Source: Aestuariicoccus sp032586235 (GTDB lineage: Bacteria; Pseudomonadota; Alphaproteobacteria; Rhodobacterales; Rhodobacteraceae). Taken from it: a DNA stretch of 64,000 nt. The notes beneath the pieces are model-generated. The model was not told the DNA's origin and did not search any database. It saw only the letters and a program-made list of their open reading frames with translations. The stretch is from the NCBI RefSeq assembly GCF_032586235.1, contig NZ_JAWHTD010000009.1, positions 62,001 through 126,000 of the forward strand, written 5' to 3'. Positions 17,529-27,830 of the stretch are shown piece by piece; the first letter of the stretch is position 1; each line of letters opens with the position of its first letter. A program made the position numbers and the translations under genes.

Positions 17529-17747
17529 GATTTATGTCCTCCCTAGAAATGCAGTCGTAAAAGTGCCGGACCGCGCGTGCCCTGGCATGACGGCCACCGG
17601 GAAAACGGCGGCTTTGGTGTCATGTCCGGAACCGCCGCGCGGCGTTGCGGGGACCGTCCTCCCGGCCCCTCGCGCAGCTTGGTTCAATCATGCGTTGAAA
17701 TCCACATAATTCCCTGCCGCGCCGCAGCAAAGCGGCCGCCCGGGCCG

Positions 17748-18968
17748 TCATATCACGGCACTCTCCACCAATGGCGCGCCCGAGAGGATCCGGTCGATGT
17801 GGAACGGGGTCAGATCGAGGCTGCGATAGCCGCCGTAGGTCAGCCATTCGGCGGTGCCGCGCCCCATCGCCGGGGCCTGTTGCAGCCCGTGGCCTGAAAA
17901 GCCGTTGAGGAAGATGAAATTCCCGACCACCGGGTGGGGCCCCATGATGGCGTTGTGATCGACAGTGTTCATGGCGTAATGCCCGGCCCATTCCGCCTCG
18001 ACCCGGATCGACTCGAACTGGGGGATGCGGGTCGCGAGCACCGGCCAGACGTGGTTTTCCCAGAGGCCGAAGTCCATCGTGAAATCGTCCGGGTCCACCG
18101 CCGGGTCGATGTCGGAATGCGCCCCGGCCTGATAGGTGCCGCCGCCGTTTTCGCGCACATGCACACCCGAAGGGTCAATGGTCAGCGGCAGGTCGCGGTC
18201 AAGCGGATGTTCGGCGCGGAAGACCCAGGAATATCGCTTGCGCGGCTCGACCGGCAGGTCGATCCCGGCCATCGCCGCCGTACGCGCCGCCCGCGCGCCC
18301 GAGGCGTTGACCACATGGCCGCAGGACAGCACCTGGCCCGAGGCCAAAGTCACGCTTTCGACCCGCGTGCCGGAGGCGTTGCGGGTCATCGCCGCGACCT
18401 CGCCCGACAGGTATTCGACCCCGCGCTCGCGCCCCTTGCGGCGCAGCCAGTCGAAGACGGCGGAGGCGTCGAAGTAGCCTTCGTTCACTAGGTTGATCGA
18501 GCCCAGGACGATGTCATCGACGTTGTAGAACGGATAGGCGCGGCGGATCTCGTCGGGCGTCATCAATTGCGTCGCCGCCCCGGCGTCGCGCTGGATGCGC
18601 TGATTGGCGCGCAGCACCTCGGCGAAGGCCTGAGTATCGGCGAGGTACATATAGCCGAAAGAGTGGATCGACAGCTGGGGCACGCGGTCGTCGCCGCCCA
18701 TATACCCGCGCAGGTTGGTGACGAAATCGGCCGCGAACTGGCTGATCCGCACGTTGAGCGCGGTCGAGAACTGCTGCCTCATGCACGAGGTCGTCAGCAT
18801 CGTGGCGCTTTGGGCGTAGGTCGGGTCGCGCTCGATCACCAGGACCGTGCCGTCGAAATCGGGCATTTCGGTCAGGAACCACGCGGTCGCGGCGCCCATG
18901 ATGGCGCCGCCGACGATGATCACGTCATAGCGGCTGCGCTGCGGGGTGGTGTCGTATGTGGCGGCCAT
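17748..18968 (-). CDS. FAD-dependent oxidoreductase (DAO family)
   Basis: A 406-residue flavoprotein. The N-terminal dinucleotide-binding motif is DVIIVGGAIMGAATAWFL, followed by the Glu/Asp-ending strand VLVIERDP. The C-terminal part has the DAO-family signature VGNFIFLNGFSGHGLQQAPAMGRGTAEWL. Relatives include sarcosine and dimethylglycine oxidases and FOXRED1-like proteins, which oxidise C-N bonds of amino acids or amines. It lies downstream of the SDR and E2 genes in the same orientation (84-base gap), so it probably belongs to the catabolic operon. Its substrate is not evident. The 219 bases to the SBP56 relic contain no gene. Confidence 0.88.
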   Translation of the reverse strand: MAATYDTTPQRSRYDVIIVGGAIMGAATAWFLTEMPDFDGTVLVIERDPTYAQSATMLTTSCMRQQFSTALNVRISQFAADFVTNLRGYMGGDDRVPQLSIHSFGYMYLADTQAFAEVLRANQRIQRDAGAATQLMTPDEIRRAYPFYNVDDIVLGSINLVNEGYFDASAVFDWLRRKGRERGVEYLSGEVAAMTRNASGTRVESVTLASGQVLSCGHVVNASGARAARTAAMAGIDLPVEPRKRYSWVFRAEHPLDRDLPLTIDPSGVHVRENGGGTYQAGAHSDIDPAVDPDDFTMDFGLWENHVWPVLATRIPQFESIRVEAEWAGHYAMNTVDHNAIMGPHPVVGNFIFLNGFSGHGLQQAPAMGRGTAEWLTYGGYRSLDLTPFHIDRILSGAPLVESAVI

Positions 18969-19052
18969 TCTGCCCTGAGAGTTGTGCGGCGGGTTTGCCG
19001 CAAGGTGGCCGAAAACGCGGCCGCCGCCAATGGGGTTTCGCGCCGTGGCGCG

Positions 19053-19808
19053 CTAGCGCGCCAGCCAGCCGCCGTCGACGGGCACCACGGCACCGTGCAT
19101 GAACGCCGCCAGATCGCTGGCGAGGAAGGCCACGGGGCCCGCGATCTCTTGGGGGCGGCCCCAGCGGCCGGCGGGCACCCGCGCCATGAGCGCCGCGGTG
19201 CGGTCCTGATCGGACTGAAGCGCGGCGGTGTTGTCGGTGGCGACATAGCCGGGGGCGACGGCGTTCACGTTGACGCCGTGTGCGGCCCATTCATTGGCCA
19301 AAGCGCGGGTCAGTTGGGCGATGGCGCCTTTGCTGGCGGCGTAGCCGGGCACGAGGATGCCGCCCTGGAACGACAGCACCGAGGCGACGAAGACGATCTT
19401 GCCGCGCCCCCGCGCCACCATCCCCCGACCCAGATCGCGGGCCAGCAGGAAGGCGGCGTCGAGGTTGACGTCCAGCACCGCGTCCCAATCGGCCATGCTG
19501 TGTTCCGCCGCGGCGGCGCGGCGGATGATGCCGGCGTTGTTGACCAGGATGTCGATCTGCGTACCGTCCGAGGCCAGCCCGTCGATCATGCCCGCGACCT
19601 GCGCGCGGTCCGAGAGATCGCAGTTGAGCGGCCGGAAGGCTTCGCCGAGGTCGCGCGCGAGGTCTTCGTCGCCCTCGATCTGGGTGCCGACGCCGATGAC
19701 CTTGGCACCGCAGGCCAACAGAGCCTCGGCGATCGCCCGCCCGATGCCACGGCTGGCCCCGGTCACCAGCGCGGTCTGGCCCGATAGGTCGATGCTGAGT
19801 GCGGTCAT
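19053..19808 (-). CDS. SDR-family dehydrogenase, KduD-like
   Basis: A 251-residue short-chain dehydrogenase. The NAD(P) motif is ALVTGASRGIGRAIAEAL, the structural NNAG is ILVNNAGI, and the catalytic YxxxK is in VPGYAASKGAIAQL, with the Ser in FVASVLSFQGG. The closest named relatives by pattern are 2-deoxy-D-gluconate 3-dehydrogenases (KduD), which oxidise sugar acids. It follows the E2 gene by 31 bases on the same strand. It is one of three SDRs in this island, implying successive oxidations of a polyol or sugar-like substrate. Confidence 0.88.
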   Translation of the reverse strand: MTALSIDLSGQTALVTGASRGIGRAIAEALLACGAKVIGVGTQIEGDEDLARDLGEAFRPLNCDLSDRAQVAGMIDGLASDGTQIDILVNNAGIIRRAAAAEHSMADWDAVLDVNLDAAFLLARDLGRGMVARGRGKIVFVASVLSFQGGILVPGYAASKGAIAQLTRALANEWAAHGVNVNAVAPGYVATDNTAALQSDQDRTAALMARVPAGRWGRPQEIAGPVAFLASDLAAFMHGAVVPVDGGWLAR

Positions 19809-19839
19809 GTCGGTTGCCCCCTGAAAGCTGCGCCCCCGA

Positions 19840-20724
19840 TCAGACCATCATCCGGCGCGGGTCGGCAAGCATCCCGGCCAGCGTGGTCATGAAGCGCGCC
19901 GCATCCGCCCCGTTGATCACCCGGTGATCGTAGCTGAGATCGAGCGGCACCATGGGCACCGGGCGCGGCGTGTCGCCGTCCCAATGGGTCACGGTTTCGG
20001 TCCGGGTGATGCCGAGGATCGCAAGTTCCGGCGGGTTCACGATGGGGGTGAAGCCGATGCCGCCGATGCCGCCGAGGTTCGAGATGCTCATCGACGCGCC
20101 GCCCATTTCCTCGGGCCGGATCTTGCGGTCCTGCGCGCGGGAGGCGAGATCGGTGATCTCGGCCGCGATCTGCCAGAGCCCCTTGCGGTCGGCGTCGCGG
20201 ATCACCGGCACCATCAGCCCGTGGGCGGTGTCCACGGCGATGCCGATATGGACGTAATCCTTGAGGATCAGCGTCTTGCCATCGGCGCTGAGCGAGGCGT
20301 TGAAGCGGGGGAATTCGCGCAGGCAGCGCGCCAGCGCCTTGACCTGAAACGCCAGCGCGGTCAGTCGGACGCCGCGCGCCTGCGCCTCGGGCCTGAGCTC
20401 GCGGCGCAAGGCCTCGATGGCGGTGACGTCGGCGCGGTCGTGATGGGTGACCTGCGGGATCAGCGCATTGGCCGCCCCCAGATTGGCCGCGGCGCGCAGG
20501 CCGAAACGGCTCATCGGTTCTTCGGTGACGGGGCCGTATTGGCTGTGGTCCACCTCCCAATACGAGGTGTCCCCGGCGGGCGCAGGAGCAGAGGCTTTGC
20601 CGCCCCCCTCCAGATCCTCGCGCGCGATCGAGGTGCGGCCCAGATCGCGGGCCAGCTTTTCGATGTCGATGCCCTTTTCCAGGGCCAGAGCCCGGACCGA
20701 GGGCGGTGCGATGACGTCCGACAT
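19840..20724 (-). CDS. Lipoyl-less dihydrolipoamide acyltransferase (E2 catalytic protein)
   Basis: A 294-residue E2 without an N-terminal lipoyl domain. Residues 1-45 form a peripheral-subunit-binding domain (VRALALEKGIDIEKLARDLGRTSIAREDL). After a short linker comes the acyltransferase domain, with SISNLGGIGGIGFTPIVNPPELAILGI and the active-site segment DHRVINGAD (His267, with Asn271 where many E2s have Asp; Azotobacter-type E2p also has Asn). It would move the acyl group from a lipoyl arm to CoA. The lipoyl arms must come from the separate protein at 22210-23520. An AAGGGGGCG ribosome site precedes the ATG. Confidence 0.88.
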   Translation of the reverse strand: MSDVIAPPSVRALALEKGIDIEKLARDLGRTSIAREDLEGGGKASAPAPAGDTSYWEVDHSQYGPVTEEPMSRFGLRAAANLGAANALIPQVTHHDRADVTAIEALRRELRPEAQARGVRLTALAFQVKALARCLREFPRFNASLSADGKTLILKDYVHIGIAVDTAHGLMVPVIRDADRKGLWQIAAEITDLASRAQDRKIRPEEMGGASMSISNLGGIGGIGFTPIVNPPELAILGITRTETVTHWDGDTPRPVPMVPLDLSYDHRVINGADAARFMTTLAGMLADPRRMMV

Positions 20725-20734
20725 GATCGCCCCC

Positions 20735-22192
<1,458 letters not shown>

Positions 22193-22209
22193 GTCAGGTG
22201 TCCTTGTCG

Positions 22210-23520
22210 TTACAGCAGGTGGCGGAGCGGTTGCTCGAGCCGACCCGCGAAGTCGGAAATCAGCGAAAGCGCGTCCTCGGGGCGCAATTGGCCTGGTGCG
22301 CATTCCAGCGTCAGGGCCACGCCCGATCCAGTCGAGGTCAGGCTGAGCACCGGGGCGGCCTCGGCCCCCAGGCGCAGGCCGGTGATCCGGCTGAGACGCA
22401 GATCGCGCACGACCAGATCGGGCGTGGCGTCGTCGGTTTCGGTCACGCCCGCCAGCGGCCCGGCGGCCATGCTGAAGAGGCGGCGGCGCCCCGCGGCCTC
22501 GACGGCCACGATGGCCGCGTCGCCCGGCAGGCAGGCCCCGCCCAGACCCGCCAGCAGCGCGCCAGCATCCTTGAGCCCGGCGGCGTCGGCGGCCCAGGCC
22601 GCGAAGGCGGTGAAGCCCTCGGCGGGCAGCTCTGCCGTCAGATGCAGGCTGGCGGCGGCGGGGGTGGCCCCGGCGGCCGGCGCAGCCTCGGCAGGCAGGT
22701 GCTTGAGCGTCTCGATATCCGCAACATGGTAAGGCTGCGGCACGCCCTCTGCAACCAAACGCCCCAGATCGAGCCCCTGTTCCAGCGCCAGGCGCTTCGC
22801 CTTGGGCGAGGCGAGGATCTTGCCGCCGGTCGCCGGCGCGGGCACGGGCGCGGCTTTCGCGGCCGGTGCGGGTTTGGCTGCCGGAGCCTTTTCGGCGGGT
22901 GCCTCGGCGGCGGGTGCGGGTGCGGGGGCACCGCCGTCAAGGGCGCTGCGTTCGATGGTTTCCGAAGGGGCCTCTGCGGTCAGGATGGCGATGACCTGGC
23001 CGGTCGGCACGTCTTCGCCAGCCCGCGCGAGGCAGGCGGCCAGATAGCCCTCGGCACCGGCGGGCACCTCCATCGTGGACTTGTCGGTCTCGACCTCGAA
23101 AAGCGGATCGTCGGCGCCGACCTTGTCGCCCGGCTTGGCCAGCCAGCCGACCAGCAGGCCCGAATCCTGCGCCATACCGAGCGTCGGCATGATGATCTGC
23201 GCGCCCTCGGGCAGGTCGGAGCCGCCGCCGTCGGGGGTGGGAGGGTCCCCGGCGGCGGCGGACGGCGCCGCGTCGGGCTCGGCGCTGTCGGTGATCCGGG
23301 CGATGACGTTGCCGACGGGCACCTCGTCGCCCTCTCCGGCGCTGACGCCCGAGAGAAAGCCCGCGCCCTGCGCCTCGACCTCCATCGTCGCCTTGTCGGT
23401 TTCCACCTCGAACAGCACGTCGCCCTCGGCGACCGCGTCACCCGGTTTCTTGTGCCAGGTCACGATCACGCCGGTTTCCTGCGCCATGCCGAGCGCGGGC
23501 ATGATGACATCAAGCGGCAT
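22210..23520 (-). CDS. Two-lipoyl E2-like protein with degenerate catalytic domain
   Basis: A 436-residue carrier protein. Two lipoyl domains (about 1-77 and 106-180) each show the lipoylation motif, ETDKATM (Lys43) and ETDKSTM (Lys147). An Ala/Pro linker leads to a subunit-binding domain (ASPKAKRLALEQGLDLGRLVAEG, about 237-265). The last 135 residues resemble an E2 acyltransferase fold (LVVRDLRLSRITGLRL, VALTLECAPGQLRPEDAL) but the DHRxxDG motif is absent, replaced around APGQLRPED. It should carry acyl groups but not transfer them to CoA. The 5' end overlaps E1-beta by 11 bases, showing coupling. Confidence 0.88.
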   Translation of the reverse strand: MPLDVIMPALGMAQETGVIVTWHKKPGDAVAEGDVLFEVETDKATMEVEAQGAGFLSGVSAGEGDEVPVGNVIARITDSAEPDAAPSAAAGDPPTPDGGGSDLPEGAQIIMPTLGMAQDSGLLVGWLAKPGDKVGADDPLFEVETDKSTMEVPAGAEGYLAACLARAGEDVPTGQVIAILTAEAPSETIERSALDGGAPAPAPAAEAPAEKAPAAKPAPAAKAAPVPAPATGGKILASPKAKRLALEQGLDLGRLVAEGVPQPYHVADIETLKHLPAEAAPAAGATPAAASLHLTAELPAEGFTAFAAWAADAAGLKDAGALLAGLGGACLPGDAAIVAVEAAGRRRLFSMAAGPLAGVTETDDATPDLVVRDLRLSRITGLRLGAEAAPVLSLTSTGSGVALTLECAPGQLRPEDALSLISDFAGRLEQPLRHLL

Positions 23521-24505
23521 GGATCATCTCCCCCGCCACCAGCATACGGGCCTTTTCGGCCACGCCTTGGGGCGTCGGCACGGTCAGATCCTCGAGCGCG
23601 GGCGAGAACGGCACCGGCACGTCCATCGCCCCCATGCGCAGCACCGGCGCATCGAGGTGATAAAAGGCCTTTTCGTTGATCCGGCTGGCGATTTCCGAGG
23701 TGACGCCAAAGCTCTGGTGCCCCTCGTCCACGACGATCACGCGGCTGGTCTTCTTGGCCGAGGCCAAAAGCGTCGCCTCGTCCAGCGGCACGATGGTGCG
23801 CGGGTCGATCACCTCGGCATCGATGCCTTCCTTGGCCAGAATCTCGGCGGCCTTTTCGCATATCTGCACCATCGACGAGGTGCCGATCAGGGTGATGTCG
23901 GTGCCCTCGCGCTTGACGTTGGCCTGGCCGAAGGGGATCAGGAATTCCTCTTCCGGGACCGGGGCCTTTTCCTGGTACATCAGCTTGTCTTCGAAGATCA
24001 CGACCGGGTTGTTGTCGCGGATCGCGGTCTTCATCAGGCCCTTGGCCTCATAGGCCGAGGACGGCATCGCCACCTTGAGCCCCGGGATATGCGCGACCAG
24101 CGCGTGCAGCGACTGGCTGTGCTGCGCGGCAGACCGCCGCGTCGCCCCGAGATTGGTGCGCAGCACCAGCGGCACGTTCAGCTTGCCGCCCGACATGTAA
24201 TGCGTCTTGGCCGCCTGGTTGCAGAGCTGGTCCATGATCAGAAAGATGAAATCGCCGAACATCAGATCGACCACGGGCCGCGCGCCGGTCATCGCCGCAC
24301 CCACGGCCAGCCCCATGAAACCGGGCTCGGCGATGGGCGTGTCGATGACGCGGTCGGTGCCGAATTCCTCGACAAGGCCCGACAGCACCTTGAAGGGTGT
24401 GCCGGCCTCGGCCACGTCCTCGCCGATGATAAAGACGGTCTCGTCGCGGCGCATTTCCTCGGCAAGGGCCTCGTTGACGGCCTGGGACAGGGTAATATCT
24501 CGCAT
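23510..24505 (-). CDS. 2-oxoacid (acetoin-type) dehydrogenase E1 beta subunit
   Basis: A 331-residue transketolase-like protein. It has the E1-beta features TPIAEPGFMGLAVGAAMTGARPVVDLMFGDFIFLIMDQLCNQAAK and the C-terminal transketolase domain (TDITLIGTSSMVQICEKAA, EVIDPRTIVPLDEATL, VIVVDEGHQSFG). With the alpha subunit it decarboxylates a 2-oxoacid or cleaves acetoin using thiamine diphosphate, passing the acyl group to a lipoyl arm. An AGGAGG site precedes the ATG at 24505. Only 10 bases separate it from the alpha gene. Confidence 0.92.
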   Translation of the reverse strand: MRDITLSQAVNEALAEEMRRDETVFIIGEDVAEAGTPFKVLSGLVEEFGTDRVIDTPIAEPGFMGLAVGAAMTGARPVVDLMFGDFIFLIMDQLCNQAAKTHYMSGGKLNVPLVLRTNLGATRRSAAQHSQSLHALVAHIPGLKVAMPSSAYEAKGLMKTAIRDNNPVVIFEDKLMYQEKAPVPEEEFLIPFGQANVKREGTDITLIGTSSMVQICEKAAEILAKEGIDAEVIDPRTIVPLDEATLLASAKKTSRVIVVDEGHQSFGVTSEIASRINEKAFYHLDAPVLRMGAMDVPVPFSPALEDLTVPTPQGVAEKARMLVAGEMIHAA

Positions 24506-24515
24506 CGCTTCCTCC

Positions 24516-25511
24516 TCAAGCCAGCGCGTGTTCGACGTCGGTAAAGACGTGCATGTCGACCTCGGACGCGTCCGGGTATTTTGCGTTCAGCGCATAGTCG
24601 ACGGCGGCGGCCGCATCCTCCTTGACCTCGGCGTTCATCGCCTCGATCTCGTCCTCGGTGGCGATGCCCTGCTCGACCAGCCAGCCGCGGAAGCGGATGA
24701 TCGGGTCGCGGTTGTCCTTCCAGTCCTTCTCTTCGTCCTTGGACCGGTAATATTCGCGGTTGATGTCGCCCACATGGTGGCCGTGATAGCGGTAGGTCAT
24801 CAGCTCCATGAAGAACGGGCCCTCGCCCTTGCGGGCGCGCTCGACCAGCTTCTGCGTCAATGCGTTGACCGCCAGCACGTCCTGCCCGTCGACCTGATGC
24901 GCCTCGATCCCGAAGGCCTCGGCGCGGGCGGTGATCGACCCGGCGGCGATCTCTTCGGTCCTGGTGTATTCGGAATAACCGTTGTTCTCGCAGGCGTAGA
25001 TCACCGGCAGGTTCCACAGCGCGGCCATGTTCATGACCTCATAGAGCAGCCCCTGGGCCGTGGCGCCGTCGCCGAAGAAACAGACCGTCACGTCGTCCGC
25101 GCCCTGCAGCTTGGCACGCAGGGCCGAGCCGGTGGCGATCCCCATGGACCCGCCGACAATGGCGTTGGCGCCCAGGTTGCCGTGGCTCTGGTCGGCGATA
25201 TGCATCGAGCCGCCCTTGCCCCGGCAATAGCCCTCTTCCTTGCCCAGAAGCTCGCAGAACATCTGCTTGAATTCCGCGCCCTTGGCCACGCAATGACCGT
25301 GGCCGCGGTGGGTCGAGGTGATGCGGTCGCTGTCGGTCAGCGCCTCGCAGATGCCCACGGCGACGGCCTCCTCGCCGGAGTACATATGCGTCAGCCCCGG
25401 CATCTTGGCCGAAAGATAAAGCTGGTTGGCGTTATCCTCGAAAGTGCGGATCCGGACCATCTGCCGGTACATGCGCAGATAATCCTCGGTATTGGTCTTG
25501 GCGGCAGCCAT
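24516..25511 (-). CDS. 2-oxoacid (acetoin-type) dehydrogenase E1 alpha subunit
   Basis: A 331-residue TPP enzyme. The TPP motif is VTVCFFGDGATAQGLLYEVMNMAALWNLPVIYACENNGYSEYT; the ENNGYxEYT form is nearer to acetoin dehydrogenase AcoA than to pyruvate dehydrogenase. STHRGHGHCVAKG and GKGGSMHIAD are further family marks. The start at 25511 (MAAAKTNTED) is preferred; the longer frame begins with unrelated residues. No dihydrolipoamide dehydrogenase (E3) is encoded nearby, so the housekeeping E3 would be shared. First gene of the E1-E2 group. Confidence 0.92.
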   Translation of the reverse strand: MAAAKTNTEDYLRMYRQMVRIRTFEDNANQLYLSAKMPGLTHMYSGEEAVAVGICEALTDSDRITSTHRGHGHCVAKGAEFKQMFCELLGKEEGYCRGKGGSMHIADQSHGNLGANAIVGGSMGIATGSALRAKLQGADDVTVCFFGDGATAQGLLYEVMNMAALWNLPVIYACENNGYSEYTRTEEIAAGSITARAEAFGIEAHQVDGQDVLAVNALTQKLVERARKGEGPFFMELMTYRYHGHHVGDINREYYRSKDEEKDWKDNRDPIIRFRGWLVEQGIATEDEIEAMNAEVKEDAAAAVDYALNAKYPDASEVDMHVFTDVEHALA

Positions 25512-25610
25512 GGCAATGTCCTCTGAGGGGCGCGACGCCCCTGTCTTCTTCTTGGCTAAAATACTCTCGGGGGGTGTGGGGGGCAGACAGCCCCCCACCC
25601 TCGACCCAGC

Positions 25611-26909
25611 TCAGTAACGGTTGGCGATGGGCAGTTCCTCGGCCGGGAAGAGGCTGATCACCTCGCAGCCGGTTTCGGTCACCACCACTTCTTCCTCGAT
25701 CCGCGCGGCCGAATAGCCGTCGGCGGCCGGGCAATAGGTTTCCAGCGCAAAAACCATGCCGGTCTTGATCTCCATCGGATGATCCAGCGACACCGCCCGG
25801 CTGATGATGGGCCGCTCGTGCAGCGCCAGCCCCAGCCCGTGGCCGAACTGCAGACCAAAGGCCGTGTCCTCATCCGGGAACCCGAACTCCTCGGCCTTGG
25901 GCCAGGCCTGCGCAACCACGTCGGTGCTCACACCCGGACGGATAAGGTCGATCGAGGCGTCGATCCATTCGCGCGCCTTCACATAGGCGTCGTTCTGCGC
26001 GCTGGTCGCGCGGCCGATGTTGAAGGTCCGGTAGTAACAGGTGCGATAGCCCTGGTACGACTGCAGAATGTCAAAGAACGCCTGATCGCCGGGGCGGAAG
26101 TAGCGGTCGGTGAAGTTGTGCGGATGCGGGTTGCAGCGCTCGCCCGAGATGGCGTTGATCGCCTCGACGTCGTCCGAGCCCATCTCGTAGAGCATCTTGT
26201 TGGAAAGCGCGACGATATCGTTCTCGCGCACGCCCGGCTTCAGCTCTTCGTAGATCATGTGATAGACGCCATCGACCATGCTGGCCGCCTGGGTCAGCAG
26301 CTGGATCTCGTCCCAGTTCTTGATCTCACGCGCCGCCAACATGATCTGCTGGCCGTCCACGACATGCAGACCTTCCTCTTGCAGCGCATGGAACATCGCC
26401 GTTTCGGCGTAATCCACGCCCACGGGCATGTCGGCCATGCCCGCGTCCCGGATCAGCCCGGCGATCTGCTTGGCGTATTTCTTCATCAGGCCGAATTCCG
26501 GCGGAATGGTGCCGCGCATGCCGACCACGCCAGCGAGGCAGTGGTCGGGCTCCAGCCAGTCGGAATACTTCTTGTGATGCACTGCGGCCGAGCCGAAATC
26601 CCAGACATAGGGGCTGTCGTCACCCGTCAGCAGGCAGAAGCGGCACATCTTGTCCCGCTCCCATTCGCCGATCTTGGTGGCGCTGACGTAGCGGATGTTA
26701 TTCACGTCAAACAGCAGCAGCGTGCCGGCGGGCGAGTTCTTGAGCGACTGCCGGGTGCGCGCCAGACGGTAGCGGCGCAGGCGGTCGTGGTCGATCCGGC
26801 GTTCGAAATCGACCGAGGTGTGGCCCCAGGCGGGAATGCGGCCTTCCCATTTCCAGTTGGGTTCAAGATCCTGCGGCGTCAGCAGGTTGGGCATAAGTGC
26901 GCGTGACAT
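25611..26909 (-). CDS. M24-family peptidase homologue with altered metal ligand
   Basis: A 432-residue creatinase-N plus M24 (pita-bread) protein. The ligand positions line up as Asp280 (AFFDIL), then Cys291 where the second Asp is expected (GYRTCYYRTF), His357 (QFGHGLGLALHERP), Glu390 (VFALETYCP) and Glu405-407 (ARIEEEVVV). The spacing of 11, 33 and 15-17 residues is that of true M24 enzymes. With Cys in place of Asp it may hold a different metal or have another activity; the DMSP lyase DddP and creatinase show that this fold is reused for non-peptidase chemistry. The start at 26909 has GGAG upstream. Confidence 0.85.
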   Translation of the reverse strand: MSRALMPNLLTPQDLEPNWKWEGRIPAWGHTSVDFERRIDHDRLRRYRLARTRQSLKNSPAGTLLLFDVNNIRYVSATKIGEWERDKMCRFCLLTGDDSPYVWDFGSAAVHHKKYSDWLEPDHCLAGVVGMRGTIPPEFGLMKKYAKQIAGLIRDAGMADMPVGVDYAETAMFHALQEEGLHVVDGQQIMLAAREIKNWDEIQLLTQAASMVDGVYHMIYEELKPGVRENDIVALSNKMLYEMGSDDVEAINAISGERCNPHPHNFTDRYFRPGDQAFFDILQSYQGYRTCYYRTFNIGRATSAQNDAYVKAREWIDASIDLIRPGVSTDVVAQAWPKAEEFGFPDEDTAFGLQFGHGLGLALHERPIISRAVSLDHPMEIKTGMVFALETYCPAADGYSAARIEEEVVVTETGCEVISLFPAEELPIANRY

Positions 26910-26929
26910 GGCGATACTCCGTAGGGTGC

Positions 26930-26995
26930 GCATTCATTGCGCACCTCTTTGTGAAAGGTTCAGGGGGCGGTGCGCAGTGAATGCGCACCCTACGA
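26930..26995. repeat. Interspersed GTAGGGTGCGCAT-type repeat, pair 2
   Basis: Two oppositely oriented units, GTAGGGTGCGCATTCATTGCGCACC and GGTGCGCAGTGAATGCGCACCCTACG, fill the 88-base gap between the M24 gene and the next SDR gene. They match the units at 11831-11900. In RNA they would form stem-loops between the two cistrons. Confidence 0.7.
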
Positions 26996-26997
26996 CG

Positions 26998-27807
26998 TCA
27001 CTGGATGCACCAGCCGCCGTCGATGTGGATCATCTGGCCGGTCATGTAGTCGCTGTCGTCGCTTGCCAGGAACGACGCGGTGCCGGTGATGTCGTCGGGA
27101 TAGGACACGCGCTTGATCTGCAGCGCGTCGCGGACGATGTCGTCATAGGCCTGGCCTTCGCGCTCCTTGAAGCCGATGTCCACCAGATCCTTGTCGAGCT
27201 GCTCCCAAAGCGGGGTCACCACCACGCCGGGCGCATAGCCGTTGACGGTGATGTTGTGCTCGCTGAGCGCGATCGCGCCGCAGTGGGTCAGCGCCAGGCA
27301 GCCGTATTTCGAGGTGCAGTACACCGTCACATCCACCAGCGGCTTGCGCGAGGCGATCGAGCCCACGTTGATCAGCTTGTAGGGATGATCCTCCATCGGA
27401 CCCTGCTTGATCATCTGGCGGGCGGTTTCCTGCATGCCCAGCCACATCGCCTTGGTGTTGACGTTCATGATCATGTCCCAGTTGTCTTCGTCGATATCCA
27501 TGAAGAACCGGGGCTTGTTGAGGCCGGCGTTGAAGAGGCCCACGTTGATCGAGCCGAACGCCTCGACCGTCGCCGCCACGGCGGCGGCGTTGTCTTCGCG
27601 CTTGGTCACGTCCATCCTTGCCGCGATCGCCTTGCCGTTACCGGCGGCGTTGATCTTGTCGGCCATTTCCTGCGCGGCGTCGAGATCGAGATCCCCAAGG
27701 CACACGTTGGCGCCTTGCGCGGCAAAGTTCTCGGCATTGGCCGCGCCCATGCCGCGGGCGGCGCCGGTTATCAGAACGTTCTTACCTTTCAGGCGATTGG
27801 GGTCCAT
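26998..27807 (-). CDS. SDR-family dehydrogenase
   Basis: A 269-residue short-chain dehydrogenase. It has VLITGAARGMGAANAENFAAQGANV for NAD(P), the FNAGLNKPRF segment at the NNAG position, and YCTSKYGCLAL as the YxxxK motif, with Ser in INVGSIASRK. The start at 27807 follows AGGAGGAGA. It is closely similar in length and segments (APGVV-T-W-Q-DKDL; TGTASFLASDDSDYMTGQMIHIDGG) to the SDR at 30906-31703 on the other strand, so the two are paralogues on either side of the divergent promoter and may interconvert related metabolites. Confidence 0.9.
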   Translation of the reverse strand: MDPNRLKGKNVLITGAARGMGAANAENFAAQGANVCLGDLDLDAAQEMADKINAAGNGKAIAARMDVTKREDNAAAVAATVEAFGSINVGLFNAGLNKPRFFMDIDEDNWDMIMNVNTKAMWLGMQETARQMIKQGPMEDHPYKLINVGSIASRKPLVDVTVYCTSKYGCLALTHCGAIALSEHNITVNGYAPGVVVTPLWEQLDKDLVDIGFKEREGQAYDDIVRDALQIKRVSYPDDITGTASFLASDDSDYMTGQMIHIDGGWCIQ

Positions 27808-27830
27808 GGTGTCTCCTCCTCGTAGTCTAT

